From Nocardia abscessus (GTDB taxonomy: Bacteria; Actinomycetota; Actinomycetes; Mycobacteriales; Mycobacteriaceae): a stretch of 64,000 nucleotides of DNA. The number at the start of each line of letters is the position of its first letter. The stretch's first letter is position 1. The DNA lies in the NCBI RefSeq assembly GCF_015477775.1, contig NZ_JADLQO010000002.1:558001-622000 (forward strand), written 5' to 3'. Positions 36,030 to 44,782 of the stretch are shown piece by piece. Below the pieces are notes generated by a model. It was not told where the DNA came from, made no database searches, and saw nothing but the letters and a program-made list of their open reading frames with translations. The position numbers and the translations under genes were made by a program.

Positions 36030-36782
36030 GTGCCCGGTAAACGAGATATCGCCACTCGCCGCGAGTTGGCCGACGCCCCGGTGCCGGGCGATCCGCACGG
36101 CGGTACCGCGACGATCGCGCCTGTGCTCTCGTCGGTCGCCCAGGACTACCTGAAGGTCATCTGGACCGCGCAGGAGTGGTCGCAGGAGAAGGTGACCACC
36201 AAACTGCTCGCCGAGCGGATCGGCGTGTCGGCCTCCACCGTCTCCGAAGCGGTGCGAAAGCTCGCCGACCAGGGATTGGTCGAGCACGCCCGCTACGGGG
36301 CGATCACCCTCACGCCCGAGGGCCGCCGCGCCGCCATCGCGATGGTGCGCAGGCACCGGCTCATCGAGACATTCCTGGTGAACGAGCTCGGCTACGGCTG
36401 GGACGAGGTGCACGACGAGGCGGAGGTGCTCGAGCACGCGGTCTCCGAGTTGCTGATGGCGCGCATCGACGCGAAACTCGGCTACCCCGATCGCGACCCG
36501 CACGGCGACCCGATCCCCTCGGTGGACGGCGCGGTGCCCACCCCACCCGCGCGTCAGCTCAGCGACTTCCATGCCGGTGAGCACGGCCGGGTCGCCCGCA
36601 TCTCGGATGCCGATCCCGACATGCTGCGCTACTTCGACTCCGTCGGCATCGCCTTGGACACCGTCATCACCGTGGTCGAACGCCGCGACTTCGCGGGGAC
36701 CATCGCCATCCGCATCGGCGCCACCGAGTCCGCAACCGATCTCGGGCGCCCGGCCGCCGATGCCATCTGGCTCACCGCCTGA
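36030..36782 (+). CDS. sirR: DtxR/MntR-family metalloregulator SirR
   Basis: The start is GTG 36030; 250 residues. The helix-turn-helix region is SSVAQDYLKVIWTAQEWSQEKVTTKLLAERIGVSASTVSEAVRKLADQGLVEHARYGAITLT. The dimerisation/metal domain reads MVRRHRLIETFLVNELGYGWDEVHDEAEVLEHAVSELLMARIDAKLGYPDRDPHGDPIP, whose His, Glu and Asp are the usual metal ligands. A C-terminal SH3/FeoA-like domain follows. It is very close in text to M. tuberculosis SirR (Rv2788) as I recall it and has the same place relative to ribF. It probably represses metal-uptake genes when Mn or Fe is sufficient. Confidence 0.95.
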   Translation: MPGKRDIATRRELADAPVPGDPHGGTATIAPVLSSVAQDYLKVIWTAQEWSQEKVTTKLLAERIGVSASTVSEAVRKLADQGLVEHARYGAITLTPEGRRAAIAMVRRHRLIETFLVNELGYGWDEVHDEAEVLEHAVSELLMARIDAKLGYPDRDPHGDPIPSVDGAVPTPPARQLSDFHAGEHGRVARISDADPDMLRYFDSVGIALDTVITVVERRDFAGTIAIRIGATESATDLGRPAADAIWLTA

Positions 36783-37013
36783 GCCGCTGATCCGCTCGGT
36801 CGTTCGAGCGGACCGGTCAGCCGAATCGGAACGCTTCGAACCGCCGCAGATGCCGGGTGCAGCGTCGGCACGAATCTCCCGGCCCGGGCCCACTCGATCC
36901 GACACCCGTCGCCCGCGCCGAGGTCGACCTCACCTCGGCCCACACCGGCGCCACCATCCGGGTCGCGGTCGACGAAACGGCGATGGAGCGTCGAGAGGAA
37001 TCTCCGCGATCCG

Positions 37014-38093
37014 TCAGCCGAGTTCCGCCGCGGCGGGGCGGGCCAACTCGGCCGCGCGGGCGGCGATGGCGTCGCCGAGTTCGTCGGTGGTGCCCGTGCC
37101 GCCGAGATCCGGGGTGCGGACCGCACCTGCGGCGAGCACGTCGCAGACGGCTCGGTCGATCGCGGCGGCCGCCGCGGACTCGCCGAGATGGTCGAGCATC
37201 ATCGCGCCTGCCAGGATCTGCGCGACCGGATTCGCGATGCCCTGACCGGCGATGTCGGGGGCGCTGCCGTGCACGGCCTCGAACATCGAGGGGCCGGTGC
37301 GCTCGGGATTGATATTGCCCGACGGCGCCAGACCGAGCCCGCCGGTGACGGCGGCGGCGAGATCGGAGAGGATGTCGCCGAACAGATTCGAACCCACGAT
37401 CACGTCGAGCCGGTCCGGGTGCAGCACGAGTTCGGCGGCGAGCGCGTCGACGTGCATCTGCCGCGTCGTGACCTGCGGATAGTCGGCCGCGATGCGTTCG
37501 AAGACACTGTCCCAGTACGGCATCGAGTGGATGATCCCGTTCGATTTGGTCGCCGAGCACAACCGCCCGGACCGTTCGGCGGCCCGCTCGAACCCGTAGC
37601 GGATGATCCGCTCGCACCCCGTGCGGGTGAACACCGACTCCTGGAGCACGAATTCGTCGGGGCGGCCCTCGTTGTGGATGCCGCCGATCCTGGAGTACTC
37701 GCCCTCGGAGTTCTCTCGCACGATCAGGATGTCCAAATCCTCGGCGGTCCGGTCGCGCAGCGCCGAGTCCGTGCCGGGTAGCAGGCGCACCGGGCGCAGG
37801 TTGACGTACTGACCGAAGGCACGGCGCAGCGGGATCAGTAGCCCCCACAGCGAAACATGATCGGGCACACCGGGAAATCCGACGGCGCCGAGCAGGATCG
37901 CGTCGAAGTCCGCGAGGCGTTCCGCGCCGTCGGGCGGCATCATCGCCCCCGTGCGCAGGTAGTTCTCACAGGACCAGTCGAATTCGGTCCATTCCACGCC
38001 GGGCAGCACGGCGTCGAGCACGCGCACCGCCGCCGCGGTGACGTCGACTCCGATCCCGTCACCCGGGATGGTGGCGATGCGGTACTCCCTCAC
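37014..38093 (-). CDS. isopropylmalate/isocitrate-type dehydrogenase (tartrate / D-malate dehydrogenase group)
   Basis: The GTG at 38093 after GAAGGAG gives 359 residues. Motifs of beta-decarboxylating dehydrogenases: IPGDGIGVDVTAAAVRVLD, NLRPVRLLPG, LIVRENSEGEYSRIGG, ATKSNGIIHSMPYWDSVFE, VGSNLFGDILSDLAAAVTGGLGLAPSGN, EAVHGSAPDIAGQGIANP. The N-S-E-G-E-Y signature and the short substrate loop fit tartrate/D-malate dehydrogenase better than LeuB. It is ten bases downstream of the semialdehyde dehydrogenase in the same direction and belongs to the GntR-controlled island. It would send a 2-hydroxydicarboxylate into central metabolism. Confidence 0.92.
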   Translation of the reverse strand: MREYRIATIPGDGIGVDVTAAAVRVLDAVLPGVEWTEFDWSCENYLRTGAMMPPDGAERLADFDAILLGAVGFPGVPDHVSLWGLLIPLRRAFGQYVNLRPVRLLPGTDSALRDRTAEDLDILIVRENSEGEYSRIGGIHNEGRPDEFVLQESVFTRTGCERIIRYGFERAAERSGRLCSATKSNGIIHSMPYWDSVFERIAADYPQVTTRQMHVDALAAELVLHPDRLDVIVGSNLFGDILSDLAAAVTGGLGLAPSGNINPERTGPSMFEAVHGSAPDIAGQGIANPVAQILAGAMMLDHLGESAAAAAIDRAVCDVLAAGAVRTPDLGGTGTTDELGDAIAARAAELARPAAAELG

Positions 38094-38103
38094 TGGCACT
38101 CCT

Positions 38104-39576
38104 TCACAGTCGCACTCCGATGTACTTGGTCTCCAGGAATTCGTCGATCCCGGTGAGCCCGCCCTCGCGGCCCAGCCCGGACTCCTTGACACCGCCGAAC
38201 GGTGCGGCCGGGTTCGACACCACGCCCTGGTTGAGTCCCACCATGCCGGTCTCCAGCGCCTCGCACACCCGCAATCCGCGCCGGAGGTTCTCCGTGAATA
38301 CGTAGCTCACCAGCCCGTATGGGGTGTCGTTGGCCCGGCTCACCGCTTCGTCTTCGGTGTCGAAGACGCCGATCGCGGCGACCGGCCCGAAGATCTCGGT
38401 GTGGCACAGCTCGGCGTCGTCGGGGACGTCGACCAGGACGGTCGCGGGATAGAACGTGCCCGGCCCGGCCTGCGCGGTCCCGCCGGTGAGCACCGTGGCG
38501 CCGCGGGCGCGGGCGTCATCGACCAAGCGCTGCACCTTCGTCACGGCCTCGCCGTCGATCAGCGGTCCGACCACGACGCCCGGTTCGGTGCCCCGGCCCA
38601 TCGGCAGGGCGGCCATCCGGTCGGCGAGCTTGCGTGCGAACTCCGCGGCGACGCCACGCTGGACGAGGATGCGGTTGGCGGCGGTGCACGCCTGGCCGAT
38701 ATTGCGCATCTTCGCCGCCAAGGCGCCCTCGATCGCCTCGTCCAGGTCGGCGTCGTCGAACACCAGCAGCGGCGCGTTGCCGCCGAGCTCCATCGAGGTG
38801 CGCATCACCGTCTGCGCGCACTGCGCGAGCAACTGCTTGCCGACCGCCGTCGAGCCCGTGAACGACAGCTTGCGGGAACGGTCGTCCAGGATCAGCGGCG
38901 TCATCACCGCGGCGGGGTCGGCCGTCGTGATGACGTTGACCACCCCGGCGGGCAGCCCGGCGCCCGCCATCACCTCGGCCAGCGCCAGCATCGAAAGAGG
39001 CGTCTGCTCCGCCGGTTTCACCACGCAGGTGCACCCGGCGGCGAGCGCGGGCGCGATCTTGCGCGCCCCCATGGCAACCGGGAAGTTCCAAGGCGTGATG
39101 AGCAAGCTCGGGCCGACCGGCTGGCGGGCCACCAGGAAACGGGAGCCGCCGGTCGGCGCGGGCATGTACCCGCCGTCCAAGCGCACGGCTTCCTCGGCGA
39201 ACCAGCGGAAGAACTCCGCGGCGTAGGCGATCTCGCCGCGCGCCTCGGCCAGCGGCTTGCCCATCTCCAACGTCGCGATCAGCCCGAGCCGATCGGTCTC
39301 GGCCAGCAGCGCGCGATGCACGCGCATCAGCAGATCGCTGCGCTCCCGTGGCGGCGTGGCCGCCCAGCCCGGTTGCGCTGCGCATGCCGCGTCCAGCGCG
39401 GCGAGACCGTCGGCCGGGTCCGCGTCGGATACCGCGCACAGCGGTGCACCGGTCGACGGATCGAGAACCGGCAGGGTCCGTGCGGTCGCACGCCACAGCC
39501 CGTCGATGAACAGGCCGCGCGGCACCGTATCGATCGCGGCGCGCTCGGCTGCGCTGAGAGCGCTTTCGGTGAGCAT
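38104..39576 (-). CDS. NAD(P)-dependent succinate-semialdehyde dehydrogenase family
   Basis: This 490-residue aldehyde dehydrogenase starts at ATG 39576 after AAGGAG. The N-terminal FIDGLWRATA, the Rossmann part ITPWNFPVAMGARKIAPALAAGCTCVVKPAEQTP, and FTGSTAVGK are standard. Glu263 in MELGGNAPL and Cys297 in GQACTAANRI are the catalytic pair. The C-terminus PFGGVKESGLGREGG binds cofactor. Semialdehydes such as succinate or malonate semialdehyde are expected substrates. It is divergent from a class III aminotransferase across an operator-bearing gap, a classical GABA- or beta-alanine-type pair. Confidence 0.94.
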   Translation of the reverse strand: MLTESALSAAERAAIDTVPRGLFIDGLWRATARTLPVLDPSTGAPLCAVSDADPADGLAALDAACAAQPGWAATPPRERSDLLMRVHRALLAETDRLGLIATLEMGKPLAEARGEIAYAAEFFRWFAEEAVRLDGGYMPAPTGGSRFLVARQPVGPSLLITPWNFPVAMGARKIAPALAAGCTCVVKPAEQTPLSMLALAEVMAGAGLPAGVVNVITTADPAAVMTPLILDDRSRKLSFTGSTAVGKQLLAQCAQTVMRTSMELGGNAPLLVFDDADLDEAIEGALAAKMRNIGQACTAANRILVQRGVAAEFARKLADRMAALPMGRGTEPGVVVGPLIDGEAVTKVQRLVDDARARGATVLTGGTAQAGPGTFYPATVLVDVPDDAELCHTEIFGPVAAIGVFDTEDEAVSRANDTPYGLVSYVFTENLRRGLRVCEALETGMVGLNQGVVSNPAAPFGGVKESGLGREGGLTGIDEFLETKYIGVRL

Positions 39577-39646
39577 TGTCGGTGGCTCCTTTCGACACCG
39601 CGCAGCGTTCGGCCATTGCTGCGACCCGTGCCGCCATGTTATGCAT

Positions 39647-39658
39647 ATTGTCGACAAT
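39647..39658. promoter_or_regulatory. GntR-type operator, first copy
   Basis: The perfect palindrome ATTGTCGACAAT lies midway between divergent aldehyde dehydrogenase and aminotransferase genes; two more GACAAT half-sites follow within 20 bases. A near-identical site occurs at 43969-43980, also in a divergent gap. FCD-type GntR regulators bind such T-x-GT...AC-x-A sites. Confidence 0.7.
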
Positions 39659-39708
39659 CCGACAATAGACAATCCCGCATTCATCCCCGCTCCGGGAGGC
39701 GAACCACC

Positions 39709-40950
39709 ATGACCGAGCTCTCGCCCATCCTGAAACAGGCCACTCCGGTGACCGTCGACCACGGCGCGGGGTGCTATCTCTATGGCACCGACGGCCGGAG
39801 GTATCTGGACTTCACCGCCGGTATCGGCGTCACCAGCACCGGTCACTGCCACCCGCACGTGGTCGCGGCGGCGCAGGCGCAGGTCGCGACGCTGATCCAC
39901 GGCCAGTACACGACCGTGCTGCACCGGCCGCTGCTGGAACTGACCGAACGGCTCGGCGCGGTGCTGCCCGAGGGGCTGGACGCGCTGTTCTTCGCCAACT
40001 CCGGCAGCGAGGCGGTCGAGGCCGCGCTGCGGCTGGTCCGCCAGGCCACCGGACGGCCGAACGTCGTCGTCTTCCACGGCGGCTTCCACGGCCGCACCGT
40101 GGCCGCCGCCACCATGACGACCTCCGGCACCCGGTTCTCCGCCGGGTTCAGCCCGCTGATGTCGGGCGTGCACGTCGCACCGTTCCCCACCGCGTACCGG
40201 TACGGCTGGAGCGAATCGGAGGCCACCGCCTTCGCGCTGCGCGAACTCGACTACCTGTTCGCCACGCTCACCTCACCCGCCGAGACCGCCGCGTTCATCG
40301 TGGAGCCGGTGCTCGGGGAGGGCGGCTACGTCCCGGGCAACACCGAGTTCTTCCGCGGCTTGCGCGAACGCGCGGACCGGCACGGCATCCTGCTGGTCTT
40401 CGACGAGATCCAGACCGGCTTCGGGCGCACCGGAAAGTTCTTCGGGCATCAGCACTTCGACGTCCGGCCCGACGTGATCACCATCGCGAAGGGCCTGGCC
40501 AGCGGGTTCCCGCTGTCGGGCATCGCGGCCTCGCGCGAGCTGATGTCGCGGGCGTGGCCCGGCTCCCAAGGCGGCACCTACGGCGGCAACGCGGTGGCGT
40601 GCGCGGCGGCCATCGCGACGCTCGACGTCATCGAATCCGAAGGGCTGGTGGACAACGCGGCTGCCCGCGGCGCACAGCTGCTGCGCGGTCTGCGCGACAG
40701 TGCCGTCAAGGCGATCGGTGATGTCCGCGGCCTCGGTCTGCTCGCGGGCGCCGAGTTCACCACGGCCACCGGCGAACCCGATCCGGCCACCGCCGCTGCC
40801 GCCCAGCGCGCCGCGGTGGACAAGGGACTGCTGCTGCTGACCTGCGGCGCGCACATGAACGTGGTCCGGATGATTCCACCGCTGATCGTTACAGATACTC
40901 AGATCGAGGACGCTCTGGCGATCTGGTCCGAGGTGCTCGCCGAGCTGTAG
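39709..40950 (+). CDS. class III aminotransferase (4-aminobutyrate / beta-alanine type)
   Basis: The start is ATG 39709 behind GGGAGGC; 413 residues. Family features: YLYGTDGRRYLDFTAGIGVTSTGHCHPHVVAA, FFANSGSEAVEAALRLVRQATG, VFHGGFHGRTVAA, FDEIQTGFGRTGKFF and the PLP lysine Lys261 in ITIAKGLASGFPLSG. It should transfer an omega-amino group to a 2-oxo acid, making the semialdehyde for the divergent dehydrogenase. A DUF3830 gene follows 66 bases later. The exact omega-amino acid is unknown. Confidence 0.94.
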   Translation: MTELSPILKQATPVTVDHGAGCYLYGTDGRRYLDFTAGIGVTSTGHCHPHVVAAAQAQVATLIHGQYTTVLHRPLLELTERLGAVLPEGLDALFFANSGSEAVEAALRLVRQATGRPNVVVFHGGFHGRTVAAATMTTSGTRFSAGFSPLMSGVHVAPFPTAYRYGWSESEATAFALRELDYLFATLTSPAETAAFIVEPVLGEGGYVPGNTEFFRGLRERADRHGILLVFDEIQTGFGRTGKFFGHQHFDVRPDVITIAKGLASGFPLSGIAASRELMSRAWPGSQGGTYGGNAVACAAAIATLDVIESEGLVDNAAARGAQLLRGLRDSAVKAIGDVRGLGLLAGAEFTTATGEPDPATAAAAQRAAVDKGLLLLTCGAHMNVVRMIPPLIVTDTQIEDALAIWSEVLAEL

Positions 40951-41016
40951 TGCTCGCGAACACCATCCGTCCGCCCGTCGGCCCGTCCGGCGGCACCGAT
41001 CAGGAAGCAGCACCGT

Positions 41017-41511
41017 ATGGCCCGCTACATCACCATCACGCTCACCAAAGCCGCCGTCACCTGCCGCGCCCGTCTGCTGGACGAGGAGGCGCCGCGCACC
41101 TGCGCGGCGGTGTGGAACGCCCTGCCCCAAGAAGGCGACGCCTTCCACGCCAAGTACGCCCGCAACGAGGTGTACACCCTGCTCCCCCGGATCGGTGCGG
41201 CACCGCACCGGGAGAATCCGACGGTCACCCCGATCCCCGGCGACGTCTGCCTGTTCGATTTCGAGCCGTGGGAGATCGGCAACCCGGCCTACGGCTACGA
41301 GCCCGGCTCCGCGGCCGAGCACGAGCGCGGCGCCACCGATCTGGCGCTGTTCTACGGCCGCAACAATCTGCTGATCAACGGCGACCTCGGCTGGGTACCG
41401 GGCAATGTCTTCGCCACGATCGAAGAAGGGCTCGCCGAGATAGCCGCGGCGTGCAACACGCTGTGGCTGCACGGCGTGCAGGGTGAGACACTCGCCTTCG
41501 CCCGCGCCTGA
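41017..41511 (+). CDS. DUF3830 family protein (cyclophilin-like fold)
   Basis: The ATG at 41017 gives 164 residues: ARYITITLTKAAVTCRARLLDEEAPRTCAAVWNALPQEGDAFHAKYARNEVYTLLP, then PIPGDVCLFDFEPWEIG and TDLALFYGRNNLLINGDLGWVPGNVFATIEEGL. These are the hallmarks of DUF3830, a small family with a cyclophilin-like barrel and no proven reaction. Members, as I recall, often lie beside Asp/Glu racemase-like and amidase genes, as here. No signal peptide. A cofactor-free enzyme or metabolite-binding role is inference. Confidence 0.85.
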   Translation: MARYITITLTKAAVTCRARLLDEEAPRTCAAVWNALPQEGDAFHAKYARNEVYTLLPRIGAAPHRENPTVTPIPGDVCLFDFEPWEIGNPAYGYEPGSAAEHERGATDLALFYGRNNLLINGDLGWVPGNVFATIEEGLAEIAAACNTLWLHGVQGETLAFARA

Positions 41512-41525
41512 AGCCCGGCGAACGA

Positions 41526-41559
41526 CCGATGGCCCCGTGGTAACCCGCGGGGCCATCGG
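41526..41559. terminator. 12-bp perfect hairpin, bidirectional terminator
   Basis: CCGATGGCCCCG (41526-41537) pairs fully with CGGGGCCATCGG (41548-41559) around a ten-base loop. It lies between the convergent stops of the DUF3830 gene and the amidase gene. Confidence 0.75.
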
Positions 41560-41562
41560 CGT

Positions 41563-42963
41563 TCAGGAGGCCAGCACGAATTCGGCGTAGCGCGCCACCG
41601 CCAGCACCAGCTCGTCCGAGTGGCGCGGGCCGACGATCTGCAGTCCGACCGGCAGGCCCGCCCGGGTCGTACCGGCCGGGATGCTGATCGCGGGCTGCTG
41701 AGTGAGATTGAACGGGTAGGTGAACGGGGTCCACTCCGGCCAGCTGCGCAGGCCGCTGCCCGGTGGCACGTCGTGGCCCGCCTCGAACGCGGGAATCGGC
41801 ACCGTCGGGGTGATCAGCACGTCGTAGTCGGTGTGGAAGGCGCCCATGGTGATGCCGATCTGCGCCGCCACGTTGCGCGCGCCGAGATAGTCGACGGCCG
41901 TGACGGTTTCACCGCGCTCCCATACCGTGCGTAGCCCGGGGTCCACCCGGTCGCGCGTGCCCTCCGGGAAGCCGGACAGCATGGTGGCCGCGCCGGCCGC
42001 CCAGAGCAGTTCGAACGCCTCGCGCGGATCGCCGAAGCCCGGATCCGCGACACCGACCCGGAGTTCGGCCTCGGCAAGGCGAGCCACCGCCGCCTCCACG
42101 ATCGCGGCGACTTCGGGGTCGACCGCGACGTAGCCCAGCGTCGGCGAGTACGCCACCCGCAATCCGCGGACGTCGCGCTGCATTTCGGCACGGAACACGG
42201 TGAGGGTGGGGGCCAGCGAGGTCGGGTCGCGCGGATCCGGCAGCGACAGGATGTCCATCAGCAGCGCCGCGTCCTCGACGGTGCGCGTCATCGGCCCCGC
42301 GTGCGCCAGCGGGCCGAACGGACTGGCCGGGAACAGCGGAATCCGGCCATAGGTGGGCTTGAACCCCACGATGCCGCAGAAAGCGGCCGGGATGCGCACG
42401 CTGCCACCGCCGTCGGTGCCCACCGACACCGGGCCCATGCCACCGGCCACGGCCGCCGCGCTGCCGCCGGAGGATCCGCCCGCGGTGGTGGACGGGTCGG
42501 CCGGGTTGCGGGTGACACCGGCCAGCGGACTGTCGGTGACCGCCTTCCACGCGATCTCCGGGGTGGTGGTCTTGCCGAGGAACACCATGCCGTCCTCGCG
42601 CAGCCGGGCCGCCACGGGGCTGTCCACCGGCCACGGTCCGGCCGGATCGATCGAGGTGGAGCCACGCCGGGTGGGCCAGCCTTCGGTCAGGAAGACGTCC
42701 TTGATCGAGATCGGCACACCGTCGAGCAGGCCGCGGGCGTGGCCGGACTGCCAGCGCGCCTCGGAATCCTTCGCCTGCACCAGGGCGCGATCGGGGTCGA
42801 CGAGACAGAAGGCGTTGAGCGCGCCGTCGCGGTCGGCGATCGCGCGCAGGATCGCCTCGGTCGCCTCGACGGGCGACAAGGTGCCCGCAGCGTAGGCCGA
42901 GACCAGCTCGACCGCGCTCATAGCGGTCGGGTCGGTGGGATGGTTCCTGTCGGGGTAGCTCAT
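41563..42963 (-). CDS. amidase signature family enzyme
   Basis: The ATG at 42963 after AAGGAG gives 466 residues. The Ser-cisSer-Lys triad is visible: Lys in PISIKDVFLTEGWPTRRGS, and the Gly/Ser stretch TAGGSSGGSAAAVAGGMGPVSVGTDGGGSVRIPAAFCG. MTRTVEDAALLMDIL follows. The C-terminal half (TPTVPIPAFEAGHD, FTYPFNLTQQPAISIPAG) is typical. It hydrolyses an amide, releasing ammonia or an amine; the substrate is unknown. It starts 12 bases after the hydroxyacid dehydrogenase stop, so the two form one operon within the GntR island. Confidence 0.94.
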   Translation of the reverse strand: MSYPDRNHPTDPTAMSAVELVSAYAAGTLSPVEATEAILRAIADRDGALNAFCLVDPDRALVQAKDSEARWQSGHARGLLDGVPISIKDVFLTEGWPTRRGSTSIDPAGPWPVDSPVAARLREDGMVFLGKTTTPEIAWKAVTDSPLAGVTRNPADPSTTAGGSSGGSAAAVAGGMGPVSVGTDGGGSVRIPAAFCGIVGFKPTYGRIPLFPASPFGPLAHAGPMTRTVEDAALLMDILSLPDPRDPTSLAPTLTVFRAEMQRDVRGLRVAYSPTLGYVAVDPEVAAIVEAAVARLAEAELRVGVADPGFGDPREAFELLWAAGAATMLSGFPEGTRDRVDPGLRTVWERGETVTAVDYLGARNVAAQIGITMGAFHTDYDVLITPTVPIPAFEAGHDVPPGSGLRSWPEWTPFTYPFNLTQQPAISIPAGTTRAGLPVGLQIVGPRHSDELVLAVARYAEFVLAS

Positions 42964-42975
42964 GGATGGGCTCCT

Positions 42976-43941
42976 TCAGCCGGGCACGTATCCCAGCCTT
43001 TTGTCGACCACGTTGTCCAGCGGACGTCCGGCGATCCAGTTGTCGAAATTCTCGGTGAACGCATTGACGATCTCGGTGCGCCATCCGATGAAGTCACCGG
43101 AGTTGTGCGGAGTGATCCGGACATTGGGCAGTTCCCACAGGGGGTGATCGGCGGGGAGCGGCTCGGGGTCCACCACATCGAGCGCCGCCGCGGCGATCGA
43201 TCCGGTGCGCAGCGCGGCGACGAGATCGTCGGTCACAACGAGTTCCCCACGGCCGACGTTGACAAACCTCGCGTGCGGCTTCATCGCGGCGAAGGCCGCG
43301 GCATCGAACATGTTCCTGGTCTGCTCGGTGAGTGGCGCGATCGCGACGACGTAGTCGGCCCTGGCCAGTTCGGCGTGCAGATCGGTGACCACCTCGCCGA
43401 AATCCGGATCCGAGGCACGCTCCCGCCTGCCCACCGCGCGCACGCTCATCCCGACCGCGCGCAGCAACCGGGCGATGTGGCGGCCGATCGAACCGGTGCC
43501 GACGATCAGCGCCGTCGCCCCCGCGACCCGTTCGGATTCCCGGTGCCGCCACTCGTGCCGCTGCTGTAGCAGTAGCGAGCCGGACAGGTCCTTGGCGAAA
43601 CCGAGGATCTGACCGAGCACGTATTCGGCGATCGCGGCGTCGAAGACGCCCCGGGTGTTGGTCACGACCACGTCACTCGCCCGCAGCTCGGGAAACATCG
43701 CGGGGTCGACACCCGTCGACCCCATGTGCACCCACCGCAAGCGGTCGGCGGCGTGCCACGCGCCGGGTAACGCCCGCGTACGGAAGTCGTAGACGAACAA
43801 GATTTCCGCCCCGCCCAGGGCGTCGGCCAAACCGGGTTCCTCGGTGTACCGGAGGGTGGCACGGTCCGCTACCCGGTCCATGCGCTCGGCGTCGGGCACA
43901 CTGTCACTGTGCAGGACGGCGACGATCGGGCCCTGTTCCAC
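42976..43941 (-). CDS. D-2-hydroxyacid dehydrogenase
   Basis: The GTG at 43941 gives 321 residues. No ribosome site precedes it, so it may be leaderless or start elsewhere. The NAD site is ALIVGTGSIGRHIARLLRAVGMSVRAVGRRE. Catalytic residues are the Arg of NVGRGELV (substrate-binding loop), the acid in LDVVDPEPLP and the His of RITPHNSG (an unusual variant of the H-x-S/A/G-G end). The reaction is reduction of a 2-oxo acid to the D-hydroxy acid or the reverse. The operator at 43969-43980 is 28 bases upstream. First gene of the dehydrogenase-amidase transcript. Confidence 0.92.
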   Translation of the reverse strand: MEQGPIVAVLHSDSVPDAERMDRVADRATLRYTEEPGLADALGGAEILFVYDFRTRALPGAWHAADRLRWVHMGSTGVDPAMFPELRASDVVVTNTRGVFDAAIAEYVLGQILGFAKDLSGSLLLQQRHEWRHRESERVAGATALIVGTGSIGRHIARLLRAVGMSVRAVGRRERASDPDFGEVVTDLHAELARADYVVAIAPLTEQTRNMFDAAAFAAMKPHARFVNVGRGELVVTDDLVAALRTGSIAAAALDVVDPEPLPADHPLWELPNVRITPHNSGDFIGWRTEIVNAFTENFDNWIAGRPLDNVVDKRLGYVPG

Positions 43942-43968
43942 ATTGACACACTAAGATCACATCGTATG

Positions 43969-43980
43969 ATTGTCAACAAT
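43969..43980. promoter_or_regulatory. GntR-type operator, second copy
   Basis: ATTGTCAACAAT, followed by CCGA, differs by one base from the palindrome at 39647-39658 and shares its right flank. It lies between the divergent hydroxyacid dehydrogenase and the racemase-like/GntR operon, close enough to the start of the former to overlap its promoter. Confidence 0.7.
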
Positions 43981-44027
43981 CCGATCGTGTTCGGAGGTCG
44001 TCCCGGCTGAGCGCGAGAGGGGCCGTA

Positions 44028-44768
44028 GTGGATCTGAGCTTTCCCGACCTCGAGGGGCCCGTTGCACAACGGGGTATCGGGATCATCGCACCGTTCGATC
44101 TCGCACTCGAACGAGAGCTCTGGCGCTGGGCGCCGCTGGAGGTGAGCCTGCACCTGGCGCGCACACCCTACGAGCCGGTCCCGGTGTCGCTGGAGATGGC
44201 CGAGCTGGTCTCGGACGCCGCGCACCTCACCGCGGCCACCCGCAACGTGCTGCACGTGGAGCCGGAAGTGGTGGCCTACCTGTGCACGTCGGGCAGCTTC
44301 ATCAAGGGTCTCAGCTACGAGAAGTCGCTGCGGGACACCATCTGCCAGGCCGGAGCGCAGGACGCGGTCACCACCTCGGGCGCCCTGCTGGAGGCGATCC
44401 GCCACCTGAACCTCACGCGGGTCTCGGTGCTCACCCCCTATGACGAGATCCTCACCCACCGGCTGCACGAGTTCCTCGCCGAAGCCGGATGCTCGGTGGT
44501 GCGCTCCGACCACCTCGGGCTCGGCGGCGGCATCTGGAAGGTCAGTTATCGCACGATCGCCGAACGCATCCTCGCCGCCGACGATCCCGAAGCCCAGGCC
44601 GTCTTCGTCAGCTGTACCAACCTGCCGACCTACGACGTGATCGAGCCGCTGGAGAACGCACTCGGCAAACCGGTGCTCACCGCCAACCAGCTCACCATGT
44701 GGGCCTGCCTCGGCCGGATGAAGCTGCCGATGATGGGCCCGGGCAAGTGGCTACTCAACGTTTTCTGA
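44028..44768 (+). CDS. maleate isomerase / Asp-Glu racemase-superfamily protein, two catalytic Cys
   Basis: The start is GTG 44028 after GAGAGGGG; 246 residues. The two half-barrels each have the catalytic Cys loop: AYLCTSGSF (Cys86) and FVSCTNLPTYD (Cys196). The pattern RGIGIIAPFDLALERELWRWAP and LTPYDEILTHRLHEFLAEAG fits maleate cis-trans isomerase / arylmalonate decarboxylase relatives. It could isomerise a maleate-like acid or racemise a 2-substituted acid. A paralogue follows 14 bases downstream. Confidence 0.9.
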   Translation: MDLSFPDLEGPVAQRGIGIIAPFDLALERELWRWAPLEVSLHLARTPYEPVPVSLEMAELVSDAAHLTAATRNVLHVEPEVVAYLCTSGSFIKGLSYEKSLRDTICQAGAQDAVTTSGALLEAIRHLNLTRVSVLTPYDEILTHRLHEFLAEAGCSVVRSDHLGLGGGIWKVSYRTIAERILAADDPEAQAVFVSCTNLPTYDVIEPLENALGKPVLTANQLTMWACLGRMKLPMMGPGKWLLNVF

Positions 44769-44782
44769 AGGAAGAACATCGC

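Noticed and set aside
38038..39708. Long N-terminal extension of the class III aminotransferase
   Set aside because: The extension is antisense to the semialdehyde dehydrogenase; the real start is the ATG at 39709 after GGGAGGC.
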